A DNA stretch of 64,000 nucleotides from positions 1,860,001 through 1,924,000 of the forward strand of contig NZ_CP095741.1 in the NCBI RefSeq assembly GCF_023078475.1, given 5' to 3'. Position 1 is the stretch's first letter. Every line of letters starts with the position of its first letter. The translations under genes and the position numbers were made by a program. This document shows, piece by piece, positions 54,666 to 63,790 of this stretch. The notes beneath the pieces were generated by a model that ran no database searches, was not told the origin of the DNA, and saw only the letters and a program-made list of their open reading frames with translations. This DNA comes from Luteibacter aegosomaticola. Lineage in GTDB: Bacteria > Pseudomonadota > Gammaproteobacteria > Xanthomonadales > Rhodanobacteraceae.

Positions 54666-54686
54666 TTCAAAAGCTTACGAAATGCC

Positions 54687-55346
54687 TCAAACTGCGACCG
54701 AGGTCACGCGATCGGCCTCAGCAAGCTCCAGCCGCCGCCATCGGTTCACGATTTCGCAGAACAGTTCCGCCGTGCGTTCCGCATCGTAAACCGCGGAATG
54801 GGCCTCGCGGGTATCGAAGGATAGCCCCGCGGCGATGACAGCTTTGCTAAGCACGGTCTGGCCATAGGCCAGGCCACCCAGGGTGGCGGTATCGAAGCAG
54901 CTGAAGGGGTGGAACGGGTTGCGCTTGTGGGCCACCCGGCGCACGGCCGCATTAAGGAAGGCGAGATCGAACGCGGCGTTATGGCCCACCAGGACCGCCC
55001 GCTGGCACTCCGCGGCCTTTACGGCGTCGCGTACTGCATTAAATACGTGATCGAGTGCCTGCCGCTCGGGCAGGGCACCCCGGAACGGGTGGTCCGGGTC
55101 GATGCCGGTCACTTCCAGGGAGCGCGGGTCGATATTGGCGCCCGGGAAGGGCTCCACATTGGCCGACACGGCCGGCTCGGGCACCAGGAGCCCCGAGGGC
55201 TCCATGCGGATGGAGACGACCGCGATCTCGAGCAGGGCGTCGCGTTCGGCATCGAAGCCGCCCGTTTCGACATCCACGATGACCGGCAGGAACCCCCGGA
55301 ACCGTCCGGCCATGGCCGTGGCGGTGCTGTTACTCGTCGTATCCAT
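54687..55346 (-). CDS. rnt: Ribonuclease T (DEDDh 3'-exonuclease)
   Basis: 219 aa from the ATG at 55346 ([16 protein letters not shown]). The DEDDh residues are visible in [19 protein letters not shown] (Asp, Glu), [18 protein letters not shown] (Asp) and [17 protein letters not shown] (His, Asp). PHRSLEVTG-type segments ([19 protein letters not shown] in parts) match RNase T. It trims tRNA and stable RNA 3' ends. Confidence 0.93.
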   Translation of the reverse strand: MDTTSNSTATAMAGRFRGFLPVIVDVETGGFDAERDALLEIAVVSIRMEPSGLLVPEPAVSANVEPFPGANIDPRSLEVTGIDPDHPFRGALPERQALDHVFNAVRDAVKAAECQRAVLVGHNAAFDLAFLNAAVRRVAHKRNPFHPFSCFDTATLGGLAYGQTVLSKAVIAAGLSFDTREAHSAVYDAERTAELFCEIVNRWRRLELAEADRVTSVAV

Positions 55347-55405
55347 GGTGTGAAGGATACCAGCCCCCGGCCAGACCGGCACCAGACGTTAAGCCAATGT
55401 GCTCG

Positions 55406-55427
55406 TGTCGTCATCCTGTCACAAAAA
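55406..55427 (+). promoter_or_regulatory. Pho-box-like direct repeat upstream of the porin gene
   Basis: TGTCGTCATCC followed immediately by TGTCACAAAAA: two 11-nt units each starting TGTC, the layout of PhoB binding sites. It lies 135-156 nt before the porin start, in the intergenic region divergent with rnt. Confidence 0.5.
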
Positions 55428-55561
55428 AACCATGGAACCGTAAAACCCGTCACCCATCCTTCGCGGCGTTGGACCTGCTTTGAGAAGTTTCGGACAGAAA
55501 TACCTCAAGCGGGGACACAGGGGTCCACACACACACTTTCCATACCTAGCGGAGAAATCCC

Positions 55562-57136
55562 ATGCGTTCCAAGTTGCTCACGGTGGCCATCGCTGCCGGT
55601 CTGGGCGTGACGAGCTTCTCGGCCCTCGCTGCTACCAAGCAGACGCAGCCGACTCGCGTCACGATCGACGCCGCGACCCTCCAGCAGCTCCAGGCCCAGC
55701 TGGCCGCCCTGCAGTCGCAGGTCGCCGACCTGCAGGCCAAGCAGGAAGCACAGGCCGACGCTCAGGTCGAGACCGCCAAGGCTGTCAACGACGTGCAGAC
55801 CACGGCCTCCGACGCCGTCGCTGCTGCCAAGAAGTCGTCCGACAAGCTCTCGTACAAGGGCGTGAACATCACGCTCGGTGGCTTCCTCGCCGCTGAATCG
55901 ATCTACCGCACCCACAACGAAGGCGCCGATATCGCCTCGAACTGGAATGCGATCCCGTACAAGAACTCGGCCGTCGGCCACACCTCGGAAGGTCGCTTCA
56001 GCGCCCGCCAGAGCCGCGTGTCGATGCTCGCCCAGGGCGACATCGATCCCGATACGCATGTCGCCGGTTACATCGAGGCGGACTTCCTGGGCGGCGCCCA
56101 GACCGCGAACCAGAACGAATCCAACTCGTTCAACCCGCGCGAGCGTAACGTCTACATGACGATCGACTGGGACAAGCCGGGCCTGCACCTGCTGGCCGGT
56201 CAGAACTGGTCGCTGCTCACGCTGAACAGCAAGGGCATCACCCCGCGTAACGAAGCGGCTCCGCCGCAGATCGACGCCCAGTACCTGCCGGGCTTCGCCT
56301 GGGCTCGCCAGACCCAGATCCGCCTCGTGAAGGATTTCAGCAAGGAATACTGGCTCGGTATCTCGCTCGAGAACCCGCAGACCACGTTCTACGTGAGCCC
56401 GAACCAGGCCAAGGCACCGGTCACCTCGATCTACAACACGGCCGCGGGTTCGGGTTACGACTCGGCTAACACCCTGTCGCTCAACCACATCCCGGACGTG
56501 ATCGTGAAGTTCGCGGCTGACCCGGGCTTCGGTCACTACGAAGTGTTCGGTCTCGGCCGCGCCTTCTACAACCGCTTCAACCAGGGTGAAGGCCCGAGCA
56601 ACCACAACGTCTACGGCGGTGGTTTCGGCGTGGGCATGCTGCTCCCGGTCGTCGACAAGGTCCTCGACTTCCAGTTCACCGGCATGCAGGGTCGCGGCAT
56701 CGGCCGTTACGGCTCGGCGCAGCTGCCGGACGTGACGTTCAAGCCGAACGGCGAGATCTCGCCGATCAAGGAAAACATGCTGCTGGCCGGTCTGACCTGG
56801 CACACCTCGCCGGACCTCGACCTGTATGCGTTCGGTGGTCGTGAGCGTGAGCAGAAGCAGGATTACACCTACAACGGTGTGGCCCTGGGTTACGGCAACA
56901 AGGCTTACAGCAACGCTGGCTGCGACATCGAAGGCGGCGCTTGCGTGGGCAACACGAAGCAGATCTGGAACGGCACGCTCGGCTTCTGGTGGAAGTTCTA
57001 CCAGGGCAAGTTCGGCAAGGCCCAGTTCGGCGCCCAGTACTCGCACACTGTGCGTGAGGCGTTCGAGGGCGTGGGTGGTTCGCCGAAGGCGAAGGAAGAC
57101 ATGGTGTTCACCAGCTTCCGTTACTACCCGTTCTAA
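55562..57136 (+). CDS. DcaP-like trimeric outer-membrane porin
   Basis: 524 aa. A signal peptide (LLTVAIAAGLGVTSFSALA) is followed by a coiled coil of about 45 residues (LQQLQAQLAALQSQVADLQA), then a beta-barrel: VNITLGGFLAAESIYRTHNE, GRFSARQSRVSMLAQGD, AGYIEADFLGGAQ, GLHLLAGQNWSLLT and ARQTQIRLVKDF, ending in the terminal aromatic FRYYPF. This layout matches DcaP-type trimeric porins. With a Pho-box-like repeat upstream and the pst operon nearby, import of phosphate or phosphorylated or anionic compounds is plausible. A strong terminator follows. Confidence 0.88.
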   Translation: MRSKLLTVAIAAGLGVTSFSALAATKQTQPTRVTIDAATLQQLQAQLAALQSQVADLQAKQEAQADAQVETAKAVNDVQTTASDAVAAAKKSSDKLSYKGVNITLGGFLAAESIYRTHNEGADIASNWNAIPYKNSAVGHTSEGRFSARQSRVSMLAQGDIDPDTHVAGYIEADFLGGAQTANQNESNSFNPRERNVYMTIDWDKPGLHLLAGQNWSLLTLNSKGITPRNEAAPPQIDAQYLPGFAWARQTQIRLVKDFSKEYWLGISLENPQTTFYVSPNQAKAPVTSIYNTAAGSGYDSANTLSLNHIPDVIVKFAADPGFGHYEVFGLGRAFYNRFNQGEGPSNHNVYGGGFGVGMLLPVVDKVLDFQFTGMQGRGIGRYGSAQLPDVTFKPNGEISPIKENMLLAGLTWHTSPDLDLYAFGGREREQKQDYTYNGVALGYGNKAYSNAGCDIEGGACVGNTKQIWNGTLGFWWKFYQGKFGKAQFGAQYSHTVREAFEGVGGSPKAKEDMVFTSFRYYPF

Positions 57137-57171
57137 ACCGGTATCGGAAAGGAGTTCCACTCAAGGACGAC

Positions 57172-57206
57172 GAAAACGGCGGGCATTGCCCGCCGTTTTC
57201 TTTTTG
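57172..57206 (+). terminator. Intrinsic terminator of the porin gene
   Basis: GAAAACGGCGGGC-ATT-GCCCGCCGTTTTC followed by TTTTT: a 12-13 bp GC-rich stem with a 3-nt loop and a T-tract, 36 nt after the porin stop. Confidence 0.95.
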
Positions 57207-57219
57207 GGTGACATCTTTT

Positions 57220-57723
57220 TTAGCTGTGCAGCGGTGCGGGTTCCTGCGCCACGCTTTCCCAGATGCCTTCGAGCAGCATGTGGCGTACGCGCGGCACGTA
57301 CTCGGTCTTTGATGCGAGCACGCGATCGCGCACGTGGTCGCTGAAGGAGACGACGGTGCGGCTGCGGTCGCAGATGGCGGCCACGACGTTCGCTTCGCTC
57401 GCGCCGGTGCTGCCCGGGGGCAGGGGCGAACACATGGCGGCCGAGGGTGCGCCCAGCGTGCCGACATAAACCTCGACGCGCTGCGTATGGCCGTCCTGCA
57501 GACCATCGGTCGGGCCGGTCCAGGGGCGGCCGTGCACGTCGTAGACATCGGCATGGCCATCCGCATGGTGGAACACGAACGGCATGTGCTCCAGGCGAGA
57601 CGCCCAGAGGTCGTAAGTGTCGGAGGACTGGACGGTGCGGGTTTGCAGGTGGGCTGCACAGCCGGCCGAGAGGCCGGCCATGAGCGCCACCATGCCGAGG
57701 CGGCGAAGGCTCCGGGTTTGCAC
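57220..57723 (-). CDS. Predicted outer-membrane lipoprotein downstream of the RND operon
   Basis: 167 aa from the GTG at 57723, with AGGAG about 9 nt upstream; the longer frame to 57852 is a shadow of the OMF gene. A signal peptide ends in the lipobox LSAGC. The mature part has DTYDLWASRLEHMPFVFHH, a segment about VYVGTLGAPSAAMCSPLP, and ends PRVRHMLLEGIWESVAQEP. No family recognised. It lies 20 nt after the outer-membrane factor gene, so it belongs to the efflux transcript. Confidence 0.75.
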   Translation of the reverse strand: MQTRSLRRLGMVALMAGLSAGCAAHLQTRTVQSSDTYDLWASRLEHMPFVFHHADGHADVYDVHGRPWTGPTDGLQDGHTQRVEVYVGTLGAPSAAMCSPLPPGSTGASEANVVAAICDRSRTVVSFSDHVRDRVLASKTEYVPRVRHMLLEGIWESVAQEPAPLHS

Positions 57724-57743
57724 GTGGGAGGTCTCCTGGCGGC

Positions 57744-59264
57744 TCAGGGCGCTGCCGTAGCGGCCGGCGGCTGGGCAGGCTGTGCCGGAGCCGCTGGGTC
57801 CGCAGGAGTCGCCGGGGGACGACCGCCGGCGGCATCCGTACCGCCCGACCACCCACCGCCCAGGGCGCGGATCAGATCCACGCTCGCCTGCAACTGGCGC
57901 GTATGCACCAGCTCTGCCGTGCGCTCGGCCTTGAGCGCGGCCGTCTGGGCGGTCACCACTTCGAGGTAGCTCACGACGCCTTCGTTGTAACGGTTCGTGG
58001 CGAGTGTCTGCGATTGCATGGCCGCATCCGCCGCCGCGCCTTCCTGCTGGCTCTCGTGCCCCAGTTCCTGCAGCAGGGTGAGGTTGTCCTCAACCTGCTG
58101 GAACGCTTTCAGCACGACACGGCGGTATTGTGCTGAGGCCGCGTTGAATTCCGCCTTCGCCTGCGCTTCGCGCCCGCGGCGCAGGCCGCCGTCGAAGAGG
58201 TTGAGCGCGGCGAGAGGTCCGAGGCTCCAGAACTGGTTGCTCGCGCTGAGCAGCTGGCCGTGGCCAACATCCTGGAAGCCGAACGCCGCGCTCAGGCTGA
58301 TATCCGGATAGAAGGCCGCACGTGCCACGCCGATGCCGGCATTGGCGGCGAACGCGCGACGCTCTGCCGCGGCGATATCGGGCCGGCGTTCCAGCAGTGC
58401 CGAAGGCATGCCGAGCGGAATGGTCGGGAGGGACACCACGGCCTTCTGCGGCGGCAGGGAGAACGTCGACGCGGGTTCGCCCACGAGTGCGGCGATCGCG
58501 TGTTCGGTGAGCGCGCGCTGCACGCGCAGTTCGGTGGCCTGGGCCTGGGCATCGGAATACTGCACGTTGGCGCGCGCGAGATCGAGGCCGGAAGACACGC
58601 CGCCATCCATGCGGTTCTGCGTGATCTGCTGGCCTTCGCCGAAGGCCTTGAGCGAATCCTCGACGATCTTGGTTTCGACGTCGTAGCCGCGCAGCTTGAT
58701 GTACAGGTCGGCGAGTTCCGCCTGCAGGCTCAGCTGGACGGAAGCGAGATCGGCTTCCGCCGCCTGGGTCTGCGCCTTGCCTTCGGCGACTTCGTTGCGC
58801 ACACGGCCCCACAGATCCAGCTCGTACGCCGCCGACAGGCCCAGCGTGCGGGTATCGTATTCGTTGGGCTGGTTGGCGCCGCGCAGCGGGCGCAGATCCG
58901 ACTGGCGATCGTTCGTGGGGCTGGCGCTGATGCCCACGTGCGGCGCCTGGTTCGAGCCGATCTGCTCGAGGACGGCACGCGAGGCATCCAGGCGAGCGAG
59001 GGCCACGCCGAGATCGGGGTTGTTGGTGTTGAGCTGGTCTTCGAGCTTGTCGAGGGTCGGGTCGCTGTACACCTTCCACCACGGACCGCGGCTCGCCTCG
59101 TCCTTGGGCGATGCGATGGCCCAGCCCTCGGGCTTCGCGGCGCCCTTATAGGCGTCGGGGAGCGGGCCCGTCACGGGCTTGGTGTACTCGGGCGCGAGTG
59201 AGCAGCCGCCGAGGGCGAGCAGCACGCTCGCGCTGAGCAGCAAGCGGGTCGGTAGGTTACGCAT
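57744..59264 (-). CDS. NodT-type outer-membrane factor lipoprotein of an RND pump
   Basis: 506 aa from the ATG at 59264 (MRNLPTRLLLSASVLL), which overlaps the adaptor gene by 8 nt; the longer ORF to 59420 is a shadow. Lipobox LLALGGC and family start SLAPEYTKPVT. Two OEP repeats: LDQLNTNNPDLGVALARLDA-like helices and LRVQRALTEHAIAALVGEPAS, with AYELDLWGRVRNE and SLGPLAALNLFDGGLRRG. The C-terminus is Pro/Ala-rich. It forms the outer-membrane exit duct. Confidence 0.93.
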   Translation of the reverse strand: MRNLPTRLLLSASVLLALGGCSLAPEYTKPVTGPLPDAYKGAAKPEGWAIASPKDEASRGPWWKVYSDPTLDKLEDQLNTNNPDLGVALARLDASRAVLEQIGSNQAPHVGISASPTNDRQSDLRPLRGANQPNEYDTRTLGLSAAYELDLWGRVRNEVAEGKAQTQAAEADLASVQLSLQAELADLYIKLRGYDVETKIVEDSLKAFGEGQQITQNRMDGGVSSGLDLARANVQYSDAQAQATELRVQRALTEHAIAALVGEPASTFSLPPQKAVVSLPTIPLGMPSALLERRPDIAAAERRAFAANAGIGVARAAFYPDISLSAAFGFQDVGHGQLLSASNQFWSLGPLAALNLFDGGLRRGREAQAKAEFNAASAQYRRVVLKAFQQVEDNLTLLQELGHESQQEGAAADAAMQSQTLATNRYNEGVVSYLEVVTAQTAALKAERTAELVHTRQLQASVDLIRALGGGWSGGTDAAGGRPPATPADPAAPAQPAQPPAATAAP

Positions 59265-60444
59265 GCTTGGCCTGGCCCTTGTCGTCCTGCGTCGGCGGCG
59301 CGATCTGCACCAGGTCGCCCTGAGACAGCGAATCCGTCGGGTGGTCGACGATCCGGTCGTTCGACTGCAGGCCCTTGTCGATAATGAGCTTGTCGCCGAG
59401 GTCCATCGCGATATGCACATCGCGCAGGATCACGTGGTTGTCCTTGCCCAACACTGCGATCTGCGGGCCTGCGGCGCGGAACAGCAGGGTGGTGGCCGGC
59501 ACCGTCACCGAATCACCCGGGGCGTGCGTCGCGAGCTGCACTTCAGCGAAGTCACCGGGCAGGAGATCCTGTCGCGGGTTCTCCACCTTGAACTGCGCGA
59601 GCAGCGTGCCGGACGCGCGGTTGATCGCGCGGGAGGTACCAATGAGCGTGGCGTCCACGGTCTCGCCGCCGTGGCCGAGCACGAGCAGCTTCACCTTCAT
59701 GCCGGGGAGGATCGATGACGCGTAGCTCTGCGGCACCTGCGTGTACAGGCGCATCTTGGTGGTGTCGGCGATGGCGAAGAGCGGATCGCCGCCACTGCTG
59801 TTCGCGGTGATGAGGTCGCCGATATCGGTATTGCGCGCGGTCACCGTGCCGTCGAACGGCGCGACGATGCGCTTGAACGATTCCAGTGCGGCGAGGCGAT
59901 CGACGTCGGCTTGCGCGGCGAGCACGTTGGCGCGCGCCGTTTCAGCTTCGCTCGCTTTCTCGTCGGCTTCCTGCTTCGAGACCGAATGCGATTGCAGCAG
60001 GTTCTCCCAGCGCTTGGCCGTGGTGTCGGCCAGGCGCACGTTGGCTTGTGCACGGACCAGTTCGGCCTTGGCCTGTTCGAACTGCTGGTCGAGTTCCGGC
60101 GTATCGATCTGGGCGAGTACTTCGCCCGCCTTCACCTTTTCGCCAATGTCGACGTTCCACTGCTTCAGGTAGCCGCCGACGCGGGCGTGGATGGGCGTGG
60201 AGATCCACGCGTCCAGATGGCCCGGCAGGGTGAGGCCCTGCGTGTCGCTTAGGGCGGAGGCGGAGATCACCTGCACCGATGGAGTGAGCTGGGCCTGGGT
60301 CCACTCGCTGAGGTCATGCGATTCAACCGAGCGTAGCGACAGGCCAGCGATGACGCCGACGGCTGCCAGGCCGATGCCGATAGCGAGTGCCAGGCGGACG
60401 CGGGGAGGGCGCCCCGTGACGGGGGCGGTGGCTTCATGCGACAT
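59257..60444 (-). CDS. RND periplasmic adaptor (membrane fusion protein)
   Basis: 395 aa. An N-terminal anchor (VRLALAIGIGLAAVGVIAGL) is followed by the barrel-sandwich start ISTPIHARVGGYLKQWNVDIGEKVKAGEVLAQIDTPELD (in parts), an alpha-hairpin and the second lipoyl half APFDGTVTARNTDIGDLI. It bridges the permease and the outer-membrane factor. Overlaps the permease stop by 11 nt. Confidence 0.94.
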   Translation of the reverse strand: MSHEATAPVTGRPPRVRLALAIGIGLAAVGVIAGLSLRSVESHDLSEWTQAQLTPSVQVISASALSDTQGLTLPGHLDAWISTPIHARVGGYLKQWNVDIGEKVKAGEVLAQIDTPELDQQFEQAKAELVRAQANVRLADTTAKRWENLLQSHSVSKQEADEKASEAETARANVLAAQADVDRLAALESFKRIVAPFDGTVTARNTDIGDLITANSSGGDPLFAIADTTKMRLYTQVPQSYASSILPGMKVKLLVLGHGGETVDATLIGTSRAINRASGTLLAQFKVENPRQDLLPGDFAEVQLATHAPGDSVTVPATTLLFRAAGPQIAVLGKDNHVILRDVHIAMDLGDKLIIDKGLQSNDRIVDHPTDSLSQGDLVQIAPPTQDDKGQAKHA

Positions 60445-63400
60445 GGGGTTGGTTTCCGATCAGGCGGTCGTCAGAGGGGGCGGGCGCGGCACGGCCATGC
60501 ACGATGGCGAAGATGACCGGCACGAAGAGCAGGGTGGCGAAGGTGGCGAACATCAGGCCGCCAACCACGGCGCGGCCGAGCGGCGAGTTCTGTTCCTGCG
60601 TGAGCGCCATCGGCAGCATGCCGATGATCATGGCGAGCGCAGTCATGCACACCGGGCGGAAGCGGGTGAAGCCGGCTTCGAGCGCTGCCTTCATCGCATC
60701 ACCGTGTTCCTCGAAGCGCTCGCGGCAGAAGCTGACCACCAGGATCGAGTTCGCAGTAGCGACGCCCATGCACATGATGGCGCCTGTGAGGGCAGGCACC
60801 GACAGGCTGGTGTGCGTAAGGAACAACATCCAGACGATGCCGGCCAGCGCGGCGGGCAGCGCGGTGATGATCACGAACGGATCCAGCCACGACTGGAAGT
60901 TCACCACGATCAGCAGGTAGATCAGCACGACGGCGCCGATGAGGCCGAAGATGAGGCCGCTGAAGGCCTCATTCATCGTGCCAACCTGGCCATGCAGGCT
61001 CACCAGGGTGCCCGGCGGGCGCTTGGCGGCGAACTCGGCGAGCACCTTCTGGACATCGGCGGCGACGCCGCCCAGGTCACGGCCCTGGATCGACGCGTAG
61101 ATGTCGTACGACGGCATGATGTTGTAGTGCGAAACCACCGCATCGCTGGGGCCGCGGGTGAAGCTGGCCAGGCCGCCGAGGATCTGCGAACCCTTGCCCG
61201 ACGAGGTCACCGGGAGGGCCTTGAGGTCGGCCATCGAGTCCATCAGGTACTGCGGGGTCGCGGCCACGATGGCGTAGGACACGCCGTTCTTCGGGTTGAG
61301 CCAGAACGCGGGGGCGACCTGCGAGCTGCCGGCGAGGGAGGCCACCATGCTGTTGGTGACGTCACGCTCGGTGATGCCCAGGCCATCGGCGCGGACACGA
61401 TCCACCTTCACGTTGAGCTGCGGGTAGCTCGAGCTCTGCTGCAGGCGTACGTCGACGATGCCGTTGATCTTGCGCATCGCCTTCAGGATCTCCTCCGCAT
61501 ACGCCTCGTTGGCCTTGCGGTCGCGGCCAGCGATCGAGACGTCGAGCGGCGAGGGCGCACCGAAGTTCAGGATCTGGCTGGTCATGTCCGAGGGCAGGAA
61601 CGCGAACTGCGTGCCCGGGAACTGGCGTGGCAGTACTTCGCGCAGGCGCTTCATGAACTCGGCCGCCGGACGGTGGCCTTCCTTCAGCACGATCTGGATG
61701 TCGCCATCCTGCGAGCCGATGGTGCCGCTGCTGCTGTAAACCAGGTTCACGCCCGACAACGGCAAGCCAATGTTATCGATGATGGTGTCGAGCTCATTGG
61801 GCGGGATCACCGAGCGGATGGCGCGTTCGATGTGATCGAACTCGGCGGCGGTCTCTTCCACGCGGGTGCCCATCGGGGCGCGCACGTGCATCGAAAGCGA
61901 ATCGGAATCCACTTCCGGGAAGAAGTCGCGGCCCAACGCCGGGAGCAGGGCGAACGAGACGAGGACGAAGCCAAGGAAGCCGATGACGAAGCGCTTGCGG
62001 TTGGCGAGCGCCACTTCCAGCAGGCCGTAGTACGTATCGCGCACCTTGGTGAACTGGCGCTCGAAGCCCATCTGGAACGCGATAAGCCCACGCACCACCA
62101 CGTTGCGGCGCTTCGGCGTGTGCTGGTCACCTTCGTGATGGTTGATGTACTTGTCTTCGGGGTGGTTACCCGTGCCCGACTCGACGTGGTGCGGCTTCAG
62201 CAGGAACATCGCCAGCGTCGGCACCAGGGTGCGCGAGAGGATGAACGACGAGACCATCGCGAAGATCACCGCCAGCGCCATCGGGCGGAACAGGAAGCCG
62301 GCGATGCCGTTGAGCATGAACATCGGCACGAACACGATGCAGATGCACAGCAGCGAGACGAAGGCCGGGGTCACGATCTGTTTCGCGCCATCCATGATGG
62401 CGGTGACCACGCTCTTGCCCTGCTCGAGATGCCAGTTGATGTTCTCGATGGTGACGGTCGCGTCATCCACCAGGATGCCGACGGCCAGTGCCAGACCGCC
62501 GAGGGTCATGACGTTGAGGGTCTGCCCGAACACCGAGAGCAGCGCGATCGCCGAGAGAATGGCCAGCGGGATCGACAGCGCGATGATCACGGTCGAGCGC
62601 CAGCTACCCAGGAACAGCAGGATCATCACCGAGGTGAGCACGGCGGCGATCACGCCTTCGCGCGCCACTGAGGTCACTGCCGATTTCACGAAGATGGACT
62701 GATCGCTCAGCAGGTTCATCTTCAGCGACTTCGGCTGCGTTTCCGCGATGAGCGGCAGCAGCTTCTTGATGCCCGCGACGACGTCCAGGGTGGACGCATT
62801 GCCGTTCTTAAGCGCTGGCATGAGCACGGCGCGCTTGCCGTCCACACGCACCACGTTGTTCTGCGGCGGCGCACCGTCACGCACGTGGGCCACATCGCCG
62901 ATGGTGATGGTGGCGCCGTTGACGGTCTTGATCGGCAGGTTGTTCAGCTCGTCGATCGCCGTGGGGCTGTTGTTGAGCTGCACGTGGTACTCGAAGGTAC
63001 CGATCTTGGCCGTGCCCACGGGGATGATCTGGTTCTGCGCCGCCAGCGCGTTGCCCACATCCTGGGCCGACAGGCCCTTGGCGGCGAGGGCGCGCGGGTT
63101 GAGATCCAGCGTCACCTGCTTCTGCTTGCCGCCGTAAGGGGTCGGGATAGCGACGCCGGGCACCGAGATGAGCGTCGGGCGCATGAAGTTCTGCGCGATA
63201 TCGCGGATGGTCGCTTCCGACAGGATGGGGCTGGAGAGCGCCATCTGCAGGACCGGCACCGTCGAGGCGTTGTAGTTCAGGATCAGTGGCGGCGTGATGC
63301 CCGGGGGCATCTGCTTTACCACGGTCTGCGATATCGAGGTGACCTGCGCCGTCGCCGTTCGGATATCCACGCCCGGCTGGAAGAAGATCTTCACGATGCC

Positions 63401-63742
63401 CACGCCCGGCAGCGACTGCGACTCGATGTGCTCGATGTCGTTCACCGACGTGGTCAGCTGGCGCTCGTAGTAATAGATGACGCGACCGGACATCTGGTCG
63501 GGCGGCAGGCCGTTATACGTCCAGACGACGCTGATGACGGGAATGCCGATGTTGGGGAAGATATCGGTAGGCGTCTTCACCGCGGCCAGGGGGCCGGCAA
63601 TGAGGATGAGCAGGGCCAGCACGATAAACGTATAGGGTCGCGATAGCGCGATGCGAACGAGCCCTAGCATGCGACGATCGACGCAGACAGCTTCATGGAC
63701 GGAGGCACTCGGTTTGGCTAGGGCAGGATCGCCCAGTGCCAT
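60434..63742 (-). CDS. RND (HAE1/AcrB-type) efflux permease
   Basis: Up to 1,102 aa; an internal ATG at 63670 (MLGLVRIALSRPYTFIVL) would give 1,078 aa, nearer the family norm, and the extra N-terminal residues have no counterpart in AcrB. Diagnostic strings are ALLILIAGPLAAVKTPTDIFP, the proton-relay Asp pair in LAVGILVDDATVTIENI, and GAIMCMGVATANSILVVSFC in TM10-11. Two large periplasmic loops are present. It exports drugs or metabolites by proton antiport. The order permease-adaptor-OMF is the reverse of the commoner order. Substrates unknown. Confidence 0.93.
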   Translation of the reverse strand: MALGDPALAKPSASVHEAVCVDRRMLGLVRIALSRPYTFIVLALLILIAGPLAAVKTPTDIFPNIGIPVISVVWTYNGLPPDQMSGRVIYYYERQLTTSVNDIEHIESQSLPGVGIVKIFFQPGVDIRTATAQVTSISQTVVKQMPPGITPPLILNYNASTVPVLQMALSSPILSEATIRDIAQNFMRPTLISVPGVAIPTPYGGKQKQVTLDLNPRALAAKGLSAQDVGNALAAQNQIIPVGTAKIGTFEYHVQLNNSPTAIDELNNLPIKTVNGATITIGDVAHVRDGAPPQNNVVRVDGKRAVLMPALKNGNASTLDVVAGIKKLLPLIAETQPKSLKMNLLSDQSIFVKSAVTSVAREGVIAAVLTSVMILLFLGSWRSTVIIALSIPLAILSAIALLSVFGQTLNVMTLGGLALAVGILVDDATVTIENINWHLEQGKSVVTAIMDGAKQIVTPAFVSLLCICIVFVPMFMLNGIAGFLFRPMALAVIFAMVSSFILSRTLVPTLAMFLLKPHHVESGTGNHPEDKYINHHEGDQHTPKRRNVVVRGLIAFQMGFERQFTKVRDTYYGLLEVALANRKRFVIGFLGFVLVSFALLPALGRDFFPEVDSDSLSMHVRAPMGTRVEETAAEFDHIERAIRSVIPPNELDTIIDNIGLPLSGVNLVYSSSGTIGSQDGDIQIVLKEGHRPAAEFMKRLREVLPRQFPGTQFAFLPSDMTSQILNFGAPSPLDVSIAGRDRKANEAYAEEILKAMRKINGIVDVRLQQSSSYPQLNVKVDRVRADGLGITERDVTNSMVASLAGSSQVAPAFWLNPKNGVSYAIVAATPQYLMDSMADLKALPVTSSGKGSQILGGLASFTRGPSDAVVSHYNIMPSYDIYASIQGRDLGGVAADVQKVLAEFAAKRPPGTLVSLHGQVGTMNEAFSGLIFGLIGAVVLIYLLIVVNFQSWLDPFVIITALPAALAGIVWMLFLTHTSLSVPALTGAIMCMGVATANSILVVSFCRERFEEHGDAMKAALEAGFTRFRPVCMTALAMIIGMLPMALTQEQNSPLGRAVVGGLMFATFATLLFVPVIFAIVHGRAAPAPSDDRLIGNQPHVA

Positions 63743-63790
63743 TGTTCCGCCCGATGCTTGTGGGAATCTTTTGTGCGCCGCAACCTGGGG

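Noticed and set aside
60191..62671. 826-aa open frame on the plus strand
   Set aside because: Antisense to the RND permease and adaptor. His/Arg/Glu-rich translation typical of GC shadows.
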